A stretch of 64,000 nucleotides of DNA from Pseudarthrobacter sulfonivorans (lineage in GTDB: Bacteria > Actinomycetota > Actinomycetes > Actinomycetales > Micrococcaceae), in the NCBI RefSeq assembly GCF_024391045.1, contig NZ_JANFCZ010000005.1:1-64000 (forward strand), in the 5' to 3' direction. Made by a program: the position numbers and the translations under genes. The notes beneath the pieces were generated by a model. It was not told the origin of the DNA. It was given only the letters and a program-made list of their open reading frames with translations, and made no database searches. Shown here piece by piece: positions 8,205-17,462 of this stretch (positions are counted from its first letter, which is position 1; every line of letters begins with the position of its first letter).

Positions 8205-9269
8205 TCAGACGGGGTAGATGGCCACCGCCCCGGCCTTGATCACGAAGTACACCCGCAGGCCCGGGGCGAGCGCCAGGTCCGCGGCGGCAGCGGGCGTGAT
8301 GTCCGCACTCAGTTGGCCGTCTTCGCCGGCGCGGACGCGGATCTGGTCACCATGCGGCTCCAGGTCCGTGATGGTCACCGGGAAGGTGTTGCGCGGGCTG
8401 CCGTGCGCTTCGGACAGGAAGATGGAAACGGCCGACGGCGGGAAGACCGCCACGCCGGGCTGTCCCGTGGGCAGCGGGCCGGGGAGGTCGTGGTGCTGTC
8501 CGTAGAGGTTCAGCCCGCCCGACCGGAGGCCGTGCTCCGTGATGTCGCCGGCCAGGAAGTTGAGCCCGGCGAGCCCGGCGGCAAACCGGCTGCGCGGCCG
8601 CTGCAGGACCTCGCGGGTGGGGCCTTCCTCGGTGATCCGCCCGTCCTCCAGGATGACCACGCGGTCGGCCAGCATGAGGGCATCGAGGACGTCGTGGGTG
8701 ATGATGATGGCGCGCCTGTTGTGGAGTACGCGCTTGAGCAGCCGCCGGAGCAGCGGCGCGGCATGGATGTCCAGGGCGGCCATCGGCTCGTCCAACAGCA
8801 GGAGTCCGGGATTGGCCGCGAGCGCCCGCGCCACCGCCACCCGCTGGGCCTGCCCGCCGGAGAGCTCGCCCGGGCGCCTCGCCTGCAGGTCCGTGGCCTC
8901 GACTTCAGCGAGCCAGCGCAGGGCCGACTCCTTGGCCGCACGTTTGGACGCGCCTGCACTCCGGGGCCCAAACGCAACATTGTCCAGCACGCTCAGGTGC
9001 GGAAAGAGCAGCGGTTCCTGGGCCAGCAGGCCGGTGCCGCGATGGTGCGGCGCGGTCCATTCCCCACGCCCGGCGGTCAGGTCAAACAGGGTCCTGCCGT
9101 CCAGTTCGGCCCTCCCGGAGTCCGGATGCAGCAGGCCCGCGATGACGTTGAGCAGGGTGGATTTGCCCGCGCCGTTGGCTCCCATGACGGCTACGGTTTC
9201 GGCCGGGCCGACGCGCAGGGACACGTCGAACCCGCGCTGTTCCACGGCGGCCTGAACCAGAAACGTCAC
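8205..9269 (-). CDS. modC: Molybdate ABC transporter ATP-binding protein ModC
   Basis: A 354-residue ABC ATPase. It shows Walker [10 protein letters not shown] near residues 29-37, the signature [14 protein letters not shown], Walker [13 protein letters not shown] and the His switch IITHD. The C-terminal third resembles the TOBE/Mop regulatory domain found in ModC and other type-I import ATPases. It starts with GTG overlapping the modB stop by 4 nt (GTGA). As the last gene of the molybdate operon it should energise the ModB channel. A sulfate or tungstate specificity is possible, but the regulator gene upstream carries a Mop domain, which favours molybdate. Confidence 0.88.
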   Translation of the reverse strand: MTFLVQAAVEQRGFDVSLRVGPAETVAVMGANGAGKSTLLNVIAGLLHPDSGRAELDGRTLFDLTAGRGEWTAPHHRGTGLLAQEPLLFPHLSVLDNVAFGPRSAGASKRAAKESALRWLAEVEATDLQARRPGELSGGQAQRVAVARALAANPGLLLLDEPMAALDIHAAPLLRRLLKRVLHNRRAIIITHDVLDALMLADRVVILEDGRITEEGPTREVLQRPRSRFAAGLAGLNFLAGDITEHGLRSGGLNLYGQHHDLPGPLPTGQPGVAVFPPSAVSIFLSEAHGSPRNTFPVTITDLEPHGDQIRVRAGEDGQLSADITPAAAADLALAPGLRVYFVIKAGAVAIYPV

Positions 9270-10129
9270 TGGACGCCACCGCCCGCGGCGCGCGCCGTCG
9301 TCGTACTCTCCGTATTTGCAGGCCTGCCGGCGCGCGGGCCGCGGTACGCGAGCGCCACCACGGCGATGGCCACCGCGACGAGGACCAGGGAAAGCGCGAC
9401 GGCGGCATCGGCGTCCGTCTCGCGCTGCAGGTAGATTTCCAGCGGCAGGGTCCGGGTCACGCCCTGCAGGCTGCCCGCGAACGTGAGGGTGGCGCCGAAT
9501 TCGCCGAGGCTGCGCGCGAAGGAGAGAACCGCGCCGGACGCGAGGCCCGGGAGCACCAGCGGGAGCGTGACCCGGCGCAGCACGGTGCTGGGGCGGGCGC
9601 CGAGGGTTGCAGCCACCGCTTCATATTTCGGTCCCGCGATGCGCAGGGCGCCCTCAAGGCTGACCACCAGGAACGGCAGCGCAACGAAGGTCTGGGCCAG
9701 CACCACAGCAGTGGTGGAGAACGCGATCTGCACACCGGCAACTTCCAGCGTCCTGCCCAACAGCCCCTGCCGGCCGAACGTGTACAGCAGCGCGATGCCG
9801 CCCACCACCGGCGGCAGGACCAGCGGCAGGAGGACCAGCGAGCGCAGGATCCGCTGGCCGGGAAAGCTGCCGCGGGCCAGGACCAAGGCGAGGGGCACCC
9901 CCAGGATGACGCACAGCACGGTGCTTGCCGCCGAGGTGCGCAGGCTCAGGCCCAGGGCCGTCAGTGACGATTCCGACGTGACCAGCGGAATGAAGTTGGC
10001 CCAGTTGACCTTGGCCACCATGGCCGCCAGCGGGAGCACCACCAACAGCGCCCCGACGATGGCCACGGCGTAGATCCAGGCGGGAACCCCGGTGTAGGTG
10101 GCGGCCTTGCGGGCCGTCATGGTCCTCAT
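9266..10129 (-). CDS. modB: Molybdate ABC transporter permease ModB
   Basis: A 287-residue inner-membrane permease with about six hydrophobic segments. The EAA-like cytoplasmic loop reads [22 protein letters not shown], which is where ModC docks. [23 protein letters not shown] is typical of ModB/CysT permeases. Its ATG overlaps the modA stop (ATGA) and its stop overlaps the modC start, so the three proteins are translationally coupled. Confidence 0.88.
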   Translation of the reverse strand: MRTMTARKAATYTGVPAWIYAVAIVGALLVVLPLAAMVAKVNWANFIPLVTSESSLTALGLSLRTSAASTVLCVILGVPLALVLARGSFPGQRILRSLVLLPLVLPPVVGGIALLYTFGRQGLLGRTLEVAGVQIAFSTTAVVLAQTFVALPFLVVSLEGALRIAGPKYEAVAATLGARPSTVLRRVTLPLVLPGLASGAVLSFARSLGEFGATLTFAGSLQGVTRTLPLEIYLQRETDADAAVALSLVLVAVAIAVVALAYRGPRAGRPANTESTTTARAAGGGVQ

Positions 10130-10935
10130 GGTGTGCCGAAGCCGGCCTCTCCGAGCGTCTTCCGGCCTTCCGCGCCGGTCACCATGGCGATGAAAGCCTG
10201 CGCGAGTTCCTTGTTGCGGGCCGGACTTACTGCGGCGATGGGGTACGTGTTGACGGCCCCGCTGGACTCGGGAAACGTGATCCCCTTGACCTTGTCTCCC
10301 GCGCCCTTGATGTCCGTGACGTACACCAGGCCGGCGTCGGCTTCGCCGGAAGTCACCTTGCCCAGGACGTCCGTGACCGACGATTCCTCACTCACCGGGG
10401 AGATGGTCACGCCGGCAGCTTTCTCCACCGCGTCGGCGGCCGCCCCGCAGGGAACCTGGCTGGCGCAGAGTACCACCCGGGTGCCGGGCTTCGCCAGATC
10501 GGCGAAGGATGCGATCGACGCCGGATTCGACGGCGGGACGGCAATCTCCAGGACATTGGTGGCAAAGTTCTTCGCGGTTCCGTCGAGGAGCTTGGCGTCG
10601 GCAAGCTTGGCCATGTTCTTCGTGTCCGCCGAGGCAAAGACATCGGCGGGCGCGCCCGCCGTGATCTGGGTGACCAGGTCCGATGAGCCGGCGAAGCTCA
10701 GTGCGACCTTCGTGCCGGGATTCTTTGCCTCGAACTGTGCGGCGAGGTCCGTGAAGGTGGCTTTCAGGGAGGCCGCGGCGAAGACGGTCACAGTCCCGGA
10801 GAGCTGCCCGGTGGAACCTGACGGGGAGGCCCCGGGTGCGGATGCCCCGGGTGCGGTGGATGCCGCGCAGCCGGTGAGGCCCGCCATGACGGCGGCGGTG
10901 ATCACCGCGGTCTTCAGATGCTTGGTGGCGCTCAT
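10126..10935 (-). CDS. modA: Molybdate-binding lipoprotein ModA
   Basis: About 269 residues from the ATG at 10935. The N-terminal [19 protein letters not shown] is a lipoprotein signal with LTGC lipobox. The mature domain begins with [20 protein letters not shown] and contains [12 protein letters not shown] and [12 protein letters not shown], the Ser-rich oxyanion-binding signatures of ModA. It delivers molybdate or tungstate to ModB. The ATG overlaps the stop of the upstream regulator gene by 4 nt. A longer frame upstream (to 11073) is only shadow sequence of that regulator gene. Confidence 0.92.
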   Translation of the reverse strand: MSATKHLKTAVITAAVMAGLTGCAASTAPGASAPGASPSGSTGQLSGTVTVFAAASLKATFTDLAAQFEAKNPGTKVALSFAGSSDLVTQITAGAPADVFASADTKNMAKLADAKLLDGTAKNFATNVLEIAVPPSNPASIASFADLAKPGTRVVLCASQVPCGAAADAVEKAAGVTISPVSEESSVTDVLGKVTSGEADAGLVYVTDIKGAGDKVKGITFPESSGAVNTYPIAAVSPARNKELAQAFIAMVTGAEGRKTLGEAGFGTP

Positions 10936-11342
10936 GCGGAGCCCTGTCCCTGCTGGGTTTCGATGATCACAGTGGTGGCCTTGACCACGGCAGTGGCCAC
11001 GGAGCCGAGTTCCAGGCCCAGATCGCGGACGGCCTCGCTGCTCATCAGCGAGACCACACGGAAGGGCCCGCACTGGAGTTCCACCTGCGCCATGACCTTG
11101 TCCGTGGTGATGCCCGTGACCAGTCCGACAAACCGGTTGCGCGCCGAGCTGCCGCCCCGGTGCGGATCGTCCGGGAGCTGGGCAAGTTTCTGGGCGTGCC
11201 GGGCCAGTTCCAGGCCATCCACGGCCAGCCGGCCGGTGTCGTCTTTGAGGGCGGCGAGGGTCCCGTTGTCCGTCCAGCGCCGGATGGTGTCATCGCTGAC
11301 GCCCAGGAACCGGGCGGCTTCTGATACGCGAATAGTGGGCAT
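10932..11342 (-). CDS. HTH-Mop molybdate-responsive regulator or molybdenum-binding protein
   Basis: 136 residues in two parts. The first 60 or so form an excisionase/MerR-like helix-turn-helix (TIRVSEAARFLGVSDDTIRRW, DNGTLAALKD). The second is a Mop/TOBE domain (SARNRFVGLVTGITTDKVMAQVELQ, then SSEAVRDLGLELGSVATAVVKATTVII). The layout resembles a minimal ModE-like sensor in which molybdate binding at Mop oligomers alters DNA binding. It is the first gene of the operon and is coupled to modA by ATGA. No clear ribosome site precedes the ATG, so it may be a leaderless or short-leader transcript. Confidence 0.8.
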   Translation of the reverse strand: MPTIRVSEAARFLGVSDDTIRRWTDNGTLAALKDDTGRLAVDGLELARHAQKLAQLPDDPHRGGSSARNRFVGLVTGITTDKVMAQVELQCGPFRVVSLMSSEAVRDLGLELGSVATAVVKATTVIIETQQGQGSA

Positions 11343-11356
11343 TCGGCCAGTTTAGA

Positions 11357-11375
11357 CCGCATTTGCGGTTTTGCG
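11357..11375. promoter_or_regulatory. Candidate operator upstream of the molybdate operon
   Basis: CCGCA (11357-11361) and TGCGG (11364-11368) form an inverted repeat that continues as a second half site, TTTTGCGG. It lies 15 nt upstream of the HTH-Mop start codon, a natural place for autoregulation. Inferred from symmetry and position. Confidence 0.35.
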
Positions 11376-11401
11376 GCCTATTTAGGGCTTCCCGGCAGGT
11401 G

Positions 11402-12943
11402 TTACGGCAGGTGCTCCGGCCCGGGCGGGAGGTTGGTGGTGGCGGGCCCGTGGATGACCGTGCCGTCGACGGCGAAGCGGGAGCCGTGGCAAGGGCAGTC
11501 CCACGTGGTGTCGGCGGCATTGAACTCAACGGTGCAGCCAAGGTGGGTGCAGATGGCTGACAGTGAGTGGATGCGCCCGTCGCCGTCCCTGTATACGGCG
11601 GCACTCTCACCGGCCACATCCAGAACTGCTCCCTCGCCGGGGGCCAGCGAGTCTTCGCGGGGCGCCGGTGCTGTCTCGGCAGGCGCTGCCGCGGTAGCCG
11701 CGGTGGGCACCCCCGAGGCAGCGTCCCCCACCGCGCCGGCCCCGGCGGCCGGGGCGCGTCGGTTGCTGTCGAACACCGCTGCCCAGGGGGTCTCCCGTCC
11801 GCCGAGGGTGTCTGCGAGGATGAGGGCCGCAGCCGTTCCGTTGGTCAGACCCCATTTGCGCAGCCCGGTGATGACGTACACATGCCGGGCGTCCGCGGAC
11901 ATGAGTCCGACGTACGGCAGCCCGTCCGCAGGCAAGTTGTCCTGGGTTGACCAGCGGTGGGTGATTTCTCGGACGCCCAGCCTGTCGCGGGCGAAGGCGG
12001 CGAGCCGGCCGAACCTCCCGGCGGTGTCGCCCGCCTCGGAAGCGGGATGCCCTTCCCCGCCCGTCAGCACATAACTCTGGCCATCGATGGCGACGGTCAG
12101 GATGGAGCGCATCGGTTCGTCCACGCTAATGAACGTCGCGTCAAGCGGCGGCGCATCCACGCGTCCGGCCACGATGTAGGAGCGGTGCGGCTGGCAACGG
12201 GAATCGAAAGCCCCGTCGTCGCCGAACGGCACGTTGGTGGCGACGATGATGTCGCGCGCCCGGACCGTCCCGCCGTCGGTATCCACCACACCCGGACTGC
12301 CGTCGTGAAGCCGCAGCGCCCGAGTCTGTTCGAAGACGAAGCTGCCATCGCCATGGACTGCGCGCGCCAGGCCCTGCAGGTACTTCACCGCGTGGAACTG
12401 TGCCTGCCCGTCAAACCGGACCGCACCCTTCGCCGGAAACGGCAGCGGCACATCCGATGTGAAGCTCGAGGGAAGGCCCAGGCTGGCGGCCAGATCCGCT
12501 TCGGCACGGACCAGCTGGAGGGCCTCGTCGGTCTCGGCATAGGTGTAGTTGGTGACCAGGCGGAAGTCACACTCGATGCCCTCCGCAGCCACCACCCGCC
12601 GGATGTGGTCGATTGCGTCCTGGTTGGCCTGGCCGTAGATGCGGGCGGTGTCCGTGCCGTGGCTGCGGACCAGGTCGGTGTAGGCAAGCCGGTGCAGCGA
12701 GGTGACTTTGCCGGTGGTGTGGCCGGTGACGCCGGTTCCCACCCGCGCCGCCTCGAGGACCGCCACGGTGTGCCCGGCGCGTTTGAGCGCCAAGGCCGCC
12801 GTCAGTCCGGCAACACCGGCCCCGATGACCGCCACGTCCGCCTCTGCGTCGCGGTCCAGTGCCGGATAGCCGGTCTCCCCGGCAGAGGCAAGCCAGAGGG
12901 AAACAGGTTCACCTTGCAGCCGCCCGCCGCCTGGTATCTCCAT
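11402..12943 (-). CDS. FAD-dependent oxidoreductase with C-terminal Rieske domain
   Basis: About 513 residues. The first 370 form a DAO-type FAD fold with VIGAGVAGLTAALALKRAG and GTGVTGHTTGKVTSLH. A low-complexity Ala/Pro linker follows, then a Rieske [2Fe-2S] domain with CTHLGC and CPCHGSRF supplying the Cys-His ligands. Fusions of this type are seen in actinobacteria and cyanobacteria, but their substrate is unknown to me. ATG at 12943 is chosen for its GGGGAGG site; a longer frame reaches 13015. It is divergent from the BBE-type flavoprotein. Confidence 0.85.
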   Translation of the reverse strand: MEIPGGGRLQGEPVSLWLASAGETGYPALDRDAEADVAVIGAGVAGLTAALALKRAGHTVAVLEAARVGTGVTGHTTGKVTSLHRLAYTDLVRSHGTDTARIYGQANQDAIDHIRRVVAAEGIECDFRLVTNYTYAETDEALQLVRAEADLAASLGLPSSFTSDVPLPFPAKGAVRFDGQAQFHAVKYLQGLARAVHGDGSFVFEQTRALRLHDGSPGVVDTDGGTVRARDIIVATNVPFGDDGAFDSRCQPHRSYIVAGRVDAPPLDATFISVDEPMRSILTVAIDGQSYVLTGGEGHPASEAGDTAGRFGRLAAFARDRLGVREITHRWSTQDNLPADGLPYVGLMSADARHVYVITGLRKWGLTNGTAAALILADTLGGRETPWAAVFDSNRRAPAAGAGAVGDAASGVPTAATAAAPAETAPAPREDSLAPGEGAVLDVAGESAAVYRDGDGRIHSLSAICTHLGCTVEFNAADTTWDCPCHGSRFAVDGTVIHGPATTNLPPGPEHLP

Positions 12944-13125
12944 TGGAACCTCCCCGTTGACGGAACGTGCAGCCACATGTGTGCTGATCATCCGCCTTCC
13001 GCCGGGGAATATCAACGGCCCCAGTGCCGCAGTATGCGCAGGTCAGCGGCGCGCTGTGGAACATCGCCTGCCGGCGTCCTACGCTATGGGGAGGGGAGGG
13101 GCCGTGGTCGCTGAGGAGCATCGCC

Positions 13126-14460
13126 ATGAAGTGGATCAGGCCCGACAGCCCCGACTTTGACCAGGCCCGCAGGGTCTTCAACGCCATGATTGACAAACGT
13201 CCGGCGGTCATCGCCCAGTGTTCGGGTGACGCCGAGGTAGCCGAGGCCCTCCGCTATGGACGCGATAACGCCATGGTCGTTGCCGTCCGGGCCGGCGGGC
13301 ATTCCGTGGCCGGCATGTCCACGAACGACGGCGGCCTGGTGATCGATGTCCGGCCCATGAAGTCGATCGGCGTGGATCCGGAGTCCGGCATGGTCACCGT
13401 CGGCGCAGGCGTGACCTGGGGCGAGTTCGACCATGCCGCACAGGAGCACGGGCTGGCCGTGACCGGCGGGCGCGCCTCCACCACCGGCGTCGCAGGCTTC
13501 ACCCTCGGCGGCGGTTCCGGGTGGCTGGAACGCGCGTACGGGTTCGCCTGTGACAGCCTCGTCTCGGTAGACCTGGTGACGGCCGACGGCGATCGGGTCA
13601 CCGCGAGTGCTAAGGAAAACCCCGAACTCTTCTGGGCCCTGCACGGCGGCGGCGGAAACTTTGGCGTGGCCACGTCCTTTACGTTCCAGGCGCACAGGCT
13701 CGGTCCCATGGTGCACGCCGGAATGTGGTTGTGGCCCGGCGAGGAGGCCACTCACATTTCGCGGGCTTACCGGGACCTTGCCCTGGCGGCCCCGGACAGT
13801 GTGGGCCTCGGAATGCTCTATCTGACCGCGCCGCCGGAACCGTTTGTGCCCGAGCATCTCGTGGGGAAAATGGCCGTGGTCATCGGCTACGTCTATGCGG
13901 GAGACCCTGAGGAGGGTTCTGAACATGCCCGGCCCTTCCGTGAACTCATGCCTGCCGTTGACCTGGTAGGCGACACGCCGTACGCCGAGTTCAACGGCGC
14001 CCTGGATGATCCGCCGGACCACTACAACTACTGGAGCTCGGATTATCACAACGAACTGTCCGACGACGCCCTGGACGTGTTTGTGGACTCGGCCAGGAAC
14101 CTGCCCGACGCCACCTCCCAGCAACTGGTCGCGCGCTGGGGCGGCGCTGTCGGCGGTACTGCGGGCGCAGCCACCCCGCTGATTAACAGGGACGCGGCCT
14201 GGGTGAGCCACCCGTACGGCATCTCCCCCACGCCCGAGGAAGGCCAGCTCGCCAAGGCCTGGGTCAAGGACTTCCGGCAGAAAATTGCGCCCTACGCCAC
14301 CGGCGGTGTGTGGCTGAATTTCATCGGCAACGAGGGCCACGACCGCATCCGTGCCGCGTTCGGCGACGCCAACTACGCGCGGCTGGCGAGGGTCAAACGG
14401 GACTTCGATCCGCAGAACATCTTCCAGGGCAACCAGAACATCCTGCCGGCGGGCTCCTGA
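13126..14460 (+). CDS. FAD-linked oxidoreductase, berberine-bridge/PCMH type
   Basis: 444 residues from the ATG at 13126, which has GAGGAG upstream. VAVRAGGHSVAGMST contains the His that binds FAD covalently in BBE-like enzymes. GGRASTTGVAGFTLGGGSGWLERAYG is the PCMH flavin loop; the second attachment Cys of BBE appears as Ala or Ser here. The C-terminal YARLARVKRDFDPQNIF motif is the usual family ending. It probably oxidises a sugar, alcohol or small aromatic. A hairpin follows immediately. Confidence 0.85.
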   Translation: MKWIRPDSPDFDQARRVFNAMIDKRPAVIAQCSGDAEVAEALRYGRDNAMVVAVRAGGHSVAGMSTNDGGLVIDVRPMKSIGVDPESGMVTVGAGVTWGEFDHAAQEHGLAVTGGRASTTGVAGFTLGGGSGWLERAYGFACDSLVSVDLVTADGDRVTASAKENPELFWALHGGGGNFGVATSFTFQAHRLGPMVHAGMWLWPGEEATHISRAYRDLALAAPDSVGLGMLYLTAPPEPFVPEHLVGKMAVVIGYVYAGDPEEGSEHARPFRELMPAVDLVGDTPYAEFNGALDDPPDHYNYWSSDYHNELSDDALDVFVDSARNLPDATSQQLVARWGGAVGGTAGAATPLINRDAAWVSHPYGISPTPEEGQLAKAWVKDFRQKIAPYATGGVWLNFIGNEGHDRIRAAFGDANYARLARVKRDFDPQNIFQGNQNILPAGS

Positions 14461-14489
14461 GTTCGGGCTCCTGCCGTCCAGCCCGAACT
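14460..14489 (+). terminator. Hairpin after the BBE-type gene
   Basis: AGTTCGGGCT (14460-14469) and AGCCCGAACT (14480-14489) pair perfectly around a 10-nt loop. The left arm begins at the last base of the stop codon, and AGACTTCTTG follows. Confidence 0.65.
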
Positions 14490-14500
14490 AGACTTCTTGC

Positions 14501-15370
14501 ATGTCGATCTATATCGATCCGCCCCTCTGGCCTGCCCACGATACACACTTTTCACATCTGGTCTCCGACTCCTCGCTGGCGGAGCTGCACGCCTTCGCGG
14601 CCGCGGCGGGCATCCCGGACAGGGCGTTCGACGGCGACCACTACGACGTTCCGGAGCGCCGGTTCGATGACCTCGTGGCGGCCGGCGCTGTCCCGGTCGA
14701 GGGCCGCATCTTGGTCCGCAAACTGATCGCCAGCGGGCTGCGCATCCCTGCCAGGCAGCGCAGCAAATCCCTCAAAGTGCCGCTGCTGCACCGCTGGGAA
14801 AGCATCATGCCCGGCCACGACGCCCTCTTCCTGGACCTCCTGGATCGGTGGGGCGAGGACCACCGCAAGTACCACGGCCGTACCCACCTGCTGGCCGTCC
14901 TCGAGGCCTTGGACCTGCTCACCGAGCCTGCCGATCCGCCGAAGACCGTGCTGCTGGCGGCCTGGTTCCACGATGCCGTGTACCGCGGGGTTGCAGGCCA
15001 GGATGAGGAGGAATCCGCACGGCTGGCCGAAGACCGGCTGGCTGAGGCTGGACTCCCGGCGGCTGAGGTTGAGGAGGTGGCGCGCCTGGTCATGCTGACG
15101 TCGGACCACCGTCCGGAGCCGGGGGACGACGACGGCGCCCTCATCTGCGACGCGGACCTTTCGGTCCTCGGCGGGGAACCGGAGCCCTACGCCCGGTATG
15201 TGGCCGCCGTCCGCGAAGACTACGCGCACATCGGCGACGCCGATTTCGCCGCCGGACGCGCCGCCGTCGTACGCCAGTTACTGGAACTGGACCCGCTCTT
15301 CCACAGCCCCCGGGCACGGGAGCTGTGGCTGGACGCCGCCCGCCGGAACCTGCACGGCGAGCTCGCCTGA
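14501..15370 (+). CDS. DUF4031-HD domain fusion protein
   Basis: 289 residues. The N-terminal 90 residues (IYIDPPLWPAHDTHFSHLVS to about LIASGLRIP) match the DUF4031 pattern of small actinobacterial proteins. The rest is HD-like: HGRTHLLAVLEAL, AAWFHDAVY with the His-Asp pair, LTSDHRPEPGDDDGALICDADLSVLG. HD proteins are usually metal-dependent phosphohydrolases. The metal ligands (H, HD, D) appear present, but the substrate is unknown. The start is the first ATG after the terminator, with little ribosome-site signal. Confidence 0.75.
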   Translation: MSIYIDPPLWPAHDTHFSHLVSDSSLAELHAFAAAAGIPDRAFDGDHYDVPERRFDDLVAAGAVPVEGRILVRKLIASGLRIPARQRSKSLKVPLLHRWESIMPGHDALFLDLLDRWGEDHRKYHGRTHLLAVLEALDLLTEPADPPKTVLLAAWFHDAVYRGVAGQDEEESARLAEDRLAEAGLPAAEVEEVARLVMLTSDHRPEPGDDDGALICDADLSVLGGEPEPYARYVAAVREDYAHIGDADFAAGRAAVVRQLLELDPLFHSPRARELWLDAARRNLHGELA

Positions 15371-15406
15371 CCCGGACGGCAGGGAGTTCTGCGCCCTGCG
15401 CGCGCG

Positions 15407-15808
15407 TCAGCGGTAGGCGCTAATAAAGGGCCGGTTGGTGGGGACGATCTGCTTGCCCAGCGGCATCAGGCTCACCGGGATGAGCTTCAGGTTGGCGATG
15501 GCCAGCGGGATGCCGATGATGGTGATCGCCATGGCGAAGGCCGTCACCACGTGCCCGATCGCGATCCAGATGCCGGCCACCAGCAGCCAGATGACATTCC
15601 CCAGCAGGGAGAACACACCCGTTCCGCCGGGCTTGTCCACTACCATCCGACCGAACGGCCAGAGCGTGTACGCCGCGATCCGGAAGGACGCGATGCCCCA
15701 GGGGATGGTGACGATCAGCAGGCAGCAGATGATGCCCGCCGTGAAGTAGCCCAGGGCAAGCCAGAATCCGCCGAAAACGAGCCAGATGATGTTGAGCAGA
15801 GTCTTCAT
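15407..15808 (-). CDS. YccF domain membrane protein
   Basis: 133 residues with four hydrophobic segments arranged as two similar halves. NIIWLVFGGFWLALGYFTAGI and NVIWLLVAGIWIAIGHVVTA are the repeated YccF motifs, each followed by a TIPWGIA or TIIGIPLAIA turn and a PFG/PLG element. YccF is an uncharacterised inner-membrane family. ATG at 15808 is chosen because it starts directly at the first conserved block (MKTLLNIIW). Confidence 0.85.
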   Translation of the reverse strand: MKTLLNIIWLVFGGFWLALGYFTAGIICCLLIVTIPWGIASFRIAAYTLWPFGRMVVDKPGGTGVFSLLGNVIWLLVAGIWIAIGHVVTAFAMAITIIGIPLAIANLKLIPVSLMPLGKQIVPTNRPFISAYR

Positions 15809-15919
15809 GTGTCCATTGTGCCCTGCAGGGTCTGACAAAAACGTCGGGGTCTGCCCTGATTGGCCCCTGATTTCTGCCGCCTTGGGCCGTTCCCCGGCCG
15901 CAAGCTTCAGCCGATGACC

Positions 15920-16519
15920 TTAGCCTTTGGCCGCCGTCACGAACGCGGCGATCTTATCCAGGTCCTTCACCCCGCGCGACGCTTCCACGCCGGAGGAGAC
16001 GTCTACACCCCATGCGCCCGCTGCCGCGGCGGCGTCGCTGACGTTGCCGGGATTCAGTCCGCCGGCCAGGAGCCACTGGCGGCCCTGAAGTGCTGTCACG
16101 TCAACCATGGAGGCGTAGTCCCACGTTTCACCGGACCCGGGGACGGCGGCGTCGATCAACAGGATGTCCTCGCCCCAGTTGGCGAAGGCGTCCGCGGTGG
16201 CTGCCATGGTGACCGCCCTGATGAGCTTCATGCCGGCGTCGTGCACTGTGGTGACGTCCGCCGGGGTGAGGTCGCCATGGAGCTGGATCCATTCGAGTCC
16301 GGCGGTGCGGGCGATTGCGAGGGCATCGGCCACGGGTTCATGCCGGAAAACGCCGATGGCGGTCACGCCGGCAGGCACGCCTGCCAGCAGCGCCGAAACC
16401 TGGGACGGCGAGACCGCGCGAGGACTCGCAGTCAGCACAAACCCCACCGCGTCAGCCCCGGCGTCGACGGCAACGCGGACCGATTCAGGCGTACTAAGAC
16501 CACATATTTTGACGAACAT
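15920..16519 (-). CDS. trpF: Phosphoribosylanthranilate isomerase
   Basis: A 199-residue TIM barrel. The catalytic Cys lies in VKICGLSTPES near residue 6 and the catalytic Asp in LLIDAAVPGSGETWD. The phosphate-binding ends are LLAGGLNPGNV and GVDVSSGVE. It converts PRA to CdRP in tryptophan synthesis. The ATG has GAGGAG upstream. The gene is not next to other trp genes. Many actinobacteria lack trpF and use the dual-function PriA, so its presence is informative about the HisA/PriA type in this genome. Confidence 0.95.
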   Translation of the reverse strand: MFVKICGLSTPESVRVAVDAGADAVGFVLTASPRAVSPSQVSALLAGVPAGVTAIGVFRHEPVADALAIARTAGLEWIQLHGDLTPADVTTVHDAGMKLIRAVTMAATADAFANWGEDILLIDAAVPGSGETWDYASMVDVTALQGRQWLLAGGLNPGNVSDAAAAAGAWGVDVSSGVEASRGVKDLDKIAAFVTAAKG

Positions 16520-16637
16520 TTCAGGCTCCTCGAGTCTTTGTGTGCTATGTCCCCCGGGAGGAGAGTAGCAGGCGTGGGGTCATTACAGTGATCCCGGCCT
16601 GCGGCGGGGGCATCGGCACACGAACTAGGCTGGACGG

Positions 16638-17267
16638 ATGGAGATCATCCGCTTCGCAGAACTCAGGTCCGAACCGTGGCGCAACGGCGGCGGGGCAACC
16701 CGCGAACTGGCCAGCCATCCGAAGGCGGCCTCCGCGCAGGACGGCGCCTGGGACTGGCGCGTCAGCATCGCCGACGTCACCAAGGCCGGGGACTTCTCGG
16801 CGTTCCCGGGCATGGAGCGGGTGCTGACCGTGCTTGAGGGCGAACTCCTCCTGCTCACCGTTGACGGTGCGGAGCATCCGTTGGAAAAGTACCGGCCGTT
16901 CAGGTTCTCCGGTGACGCTGCCGCGCACGGTGCCCTGCCCACCGGCGACATCCGGGACCTCAACGTCATCACGCGGGCGGGTTCGTTCAAAGGCTTCACG
17001 TCCATCATTGAGCTCTCCAAGAAGCGTGCGCATCCGGTCTTCGAGGGCCAGCTGGCCGTGCTGCTGCAGGGACAGGCCACCGTCAGCCCCGGCGCGGCCG
17101 TGGAAGCGGACGGCACAGAAGATGCCGACGGCGGAGCTGCCGCAAGGCCCGCTGAACCCGAGGCGCTCAACCGCTATGACGCCGTCGTCGGTTCCGATAC
17201 CCGCTCCCCCGAGATCCTGGGCCGCGGCTTCCTGGCCGTCGTGTCGATCGACCGCGTCGCAGGCTGA
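16638..17267 (+). CDS. HutD/Ves family cupin protein
   Basis: 209 residues. The start MEIIRFAELRSEPWRNGGGATRE, with PWRNGGG, and the WDWRVSIADV block identify the HutD/Ves family, a bicupin fold linked to histidine utilisation or to environmental sensing. An Ala/Asp/Gly-rich insertion lies around residues 150-175. No hut genes are nearby, so the role here is open. It is divergent from trpF and ends about 140 bp before the riboswitch. Confidence 0.82.
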   Translation: MEIIRFAELRSEPWRNGGGATRELASHPKAASAQDGAWDWRVSIADVTKAGDFSAFPGMERVLTVLEGELLLLTVDGAEHPLEKYRPFRFSGDAAAHGALPTGDIRDLNVITRAGSFKGFTSIIELSKKRAHPVFEGQLAVLLQGQATVSPGAAVEADGTEDADGGAAARPAEPEALNRYDAVVGSDTRSPEILGRGFLAVVSIDRVAG

Positions 17268-17409
17268 CCGCGGGGCAGGCTGACCGCGCAATCCCGGCCC
17301 ATCTCATCCCAACTGGGGAGTGGAACCCCGCTGGTGAAGTTGGCCACCAGACCGACCACCCGCCGTCGGGCGTTTGCTACGCTGTTGACAAGGTCCCGCA
17401 CTGGGGCCT

Positions 17410-17450
17410 CCGGACGACGGTTCAGTACCCGGCGCGCGACAAGACTGGCC
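17410..17450 (+). promoter_or_regulatory. Guanidine-III (ykkC-III) riboswitch aptamer
   Basis: A 41-nt element ending just before the ribosome site of a paired SMR gene. It reads CCGGACGA at 17410-17417, then GTACCCGG (17425-17432), then CGACAAGAC (17437-17445) and TGGCC. As I recall the Thermobifida fusca guanidine-III aptamer, it has the same order CCGGACGA, GUACCCGG and GGACAAGAC and the same 41-nt length. The two CCGG segments can pair, and TCAGT can pair with ACTGG as the pseudoknot. AAAGGATC directly follows, so guanidine binding could control translation initiation at 17463. Confidence 0.88.
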
Positions 17451-17462
17451 AAAGGATCTGTC

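Noticed and set aside
11957..13114. 385-codon plus-strand frame opposite the FAD-Rieske gene
   Set aside because: No motif and antisense to a clear oxidoreductase.
15831..15842. Further copy of the dispersed palindrome (GACAAAAAC near yccF)
   Set aside because: Only a 9-10 nt match to one arm and no partner arm nearby; likely chance.
17334..17462. N-terminal extension of the first SMR protein
   Set aside because: The extension is basic, not SMR-like, and runs through the riboswitch; ATG 17463 has a ribosome site.
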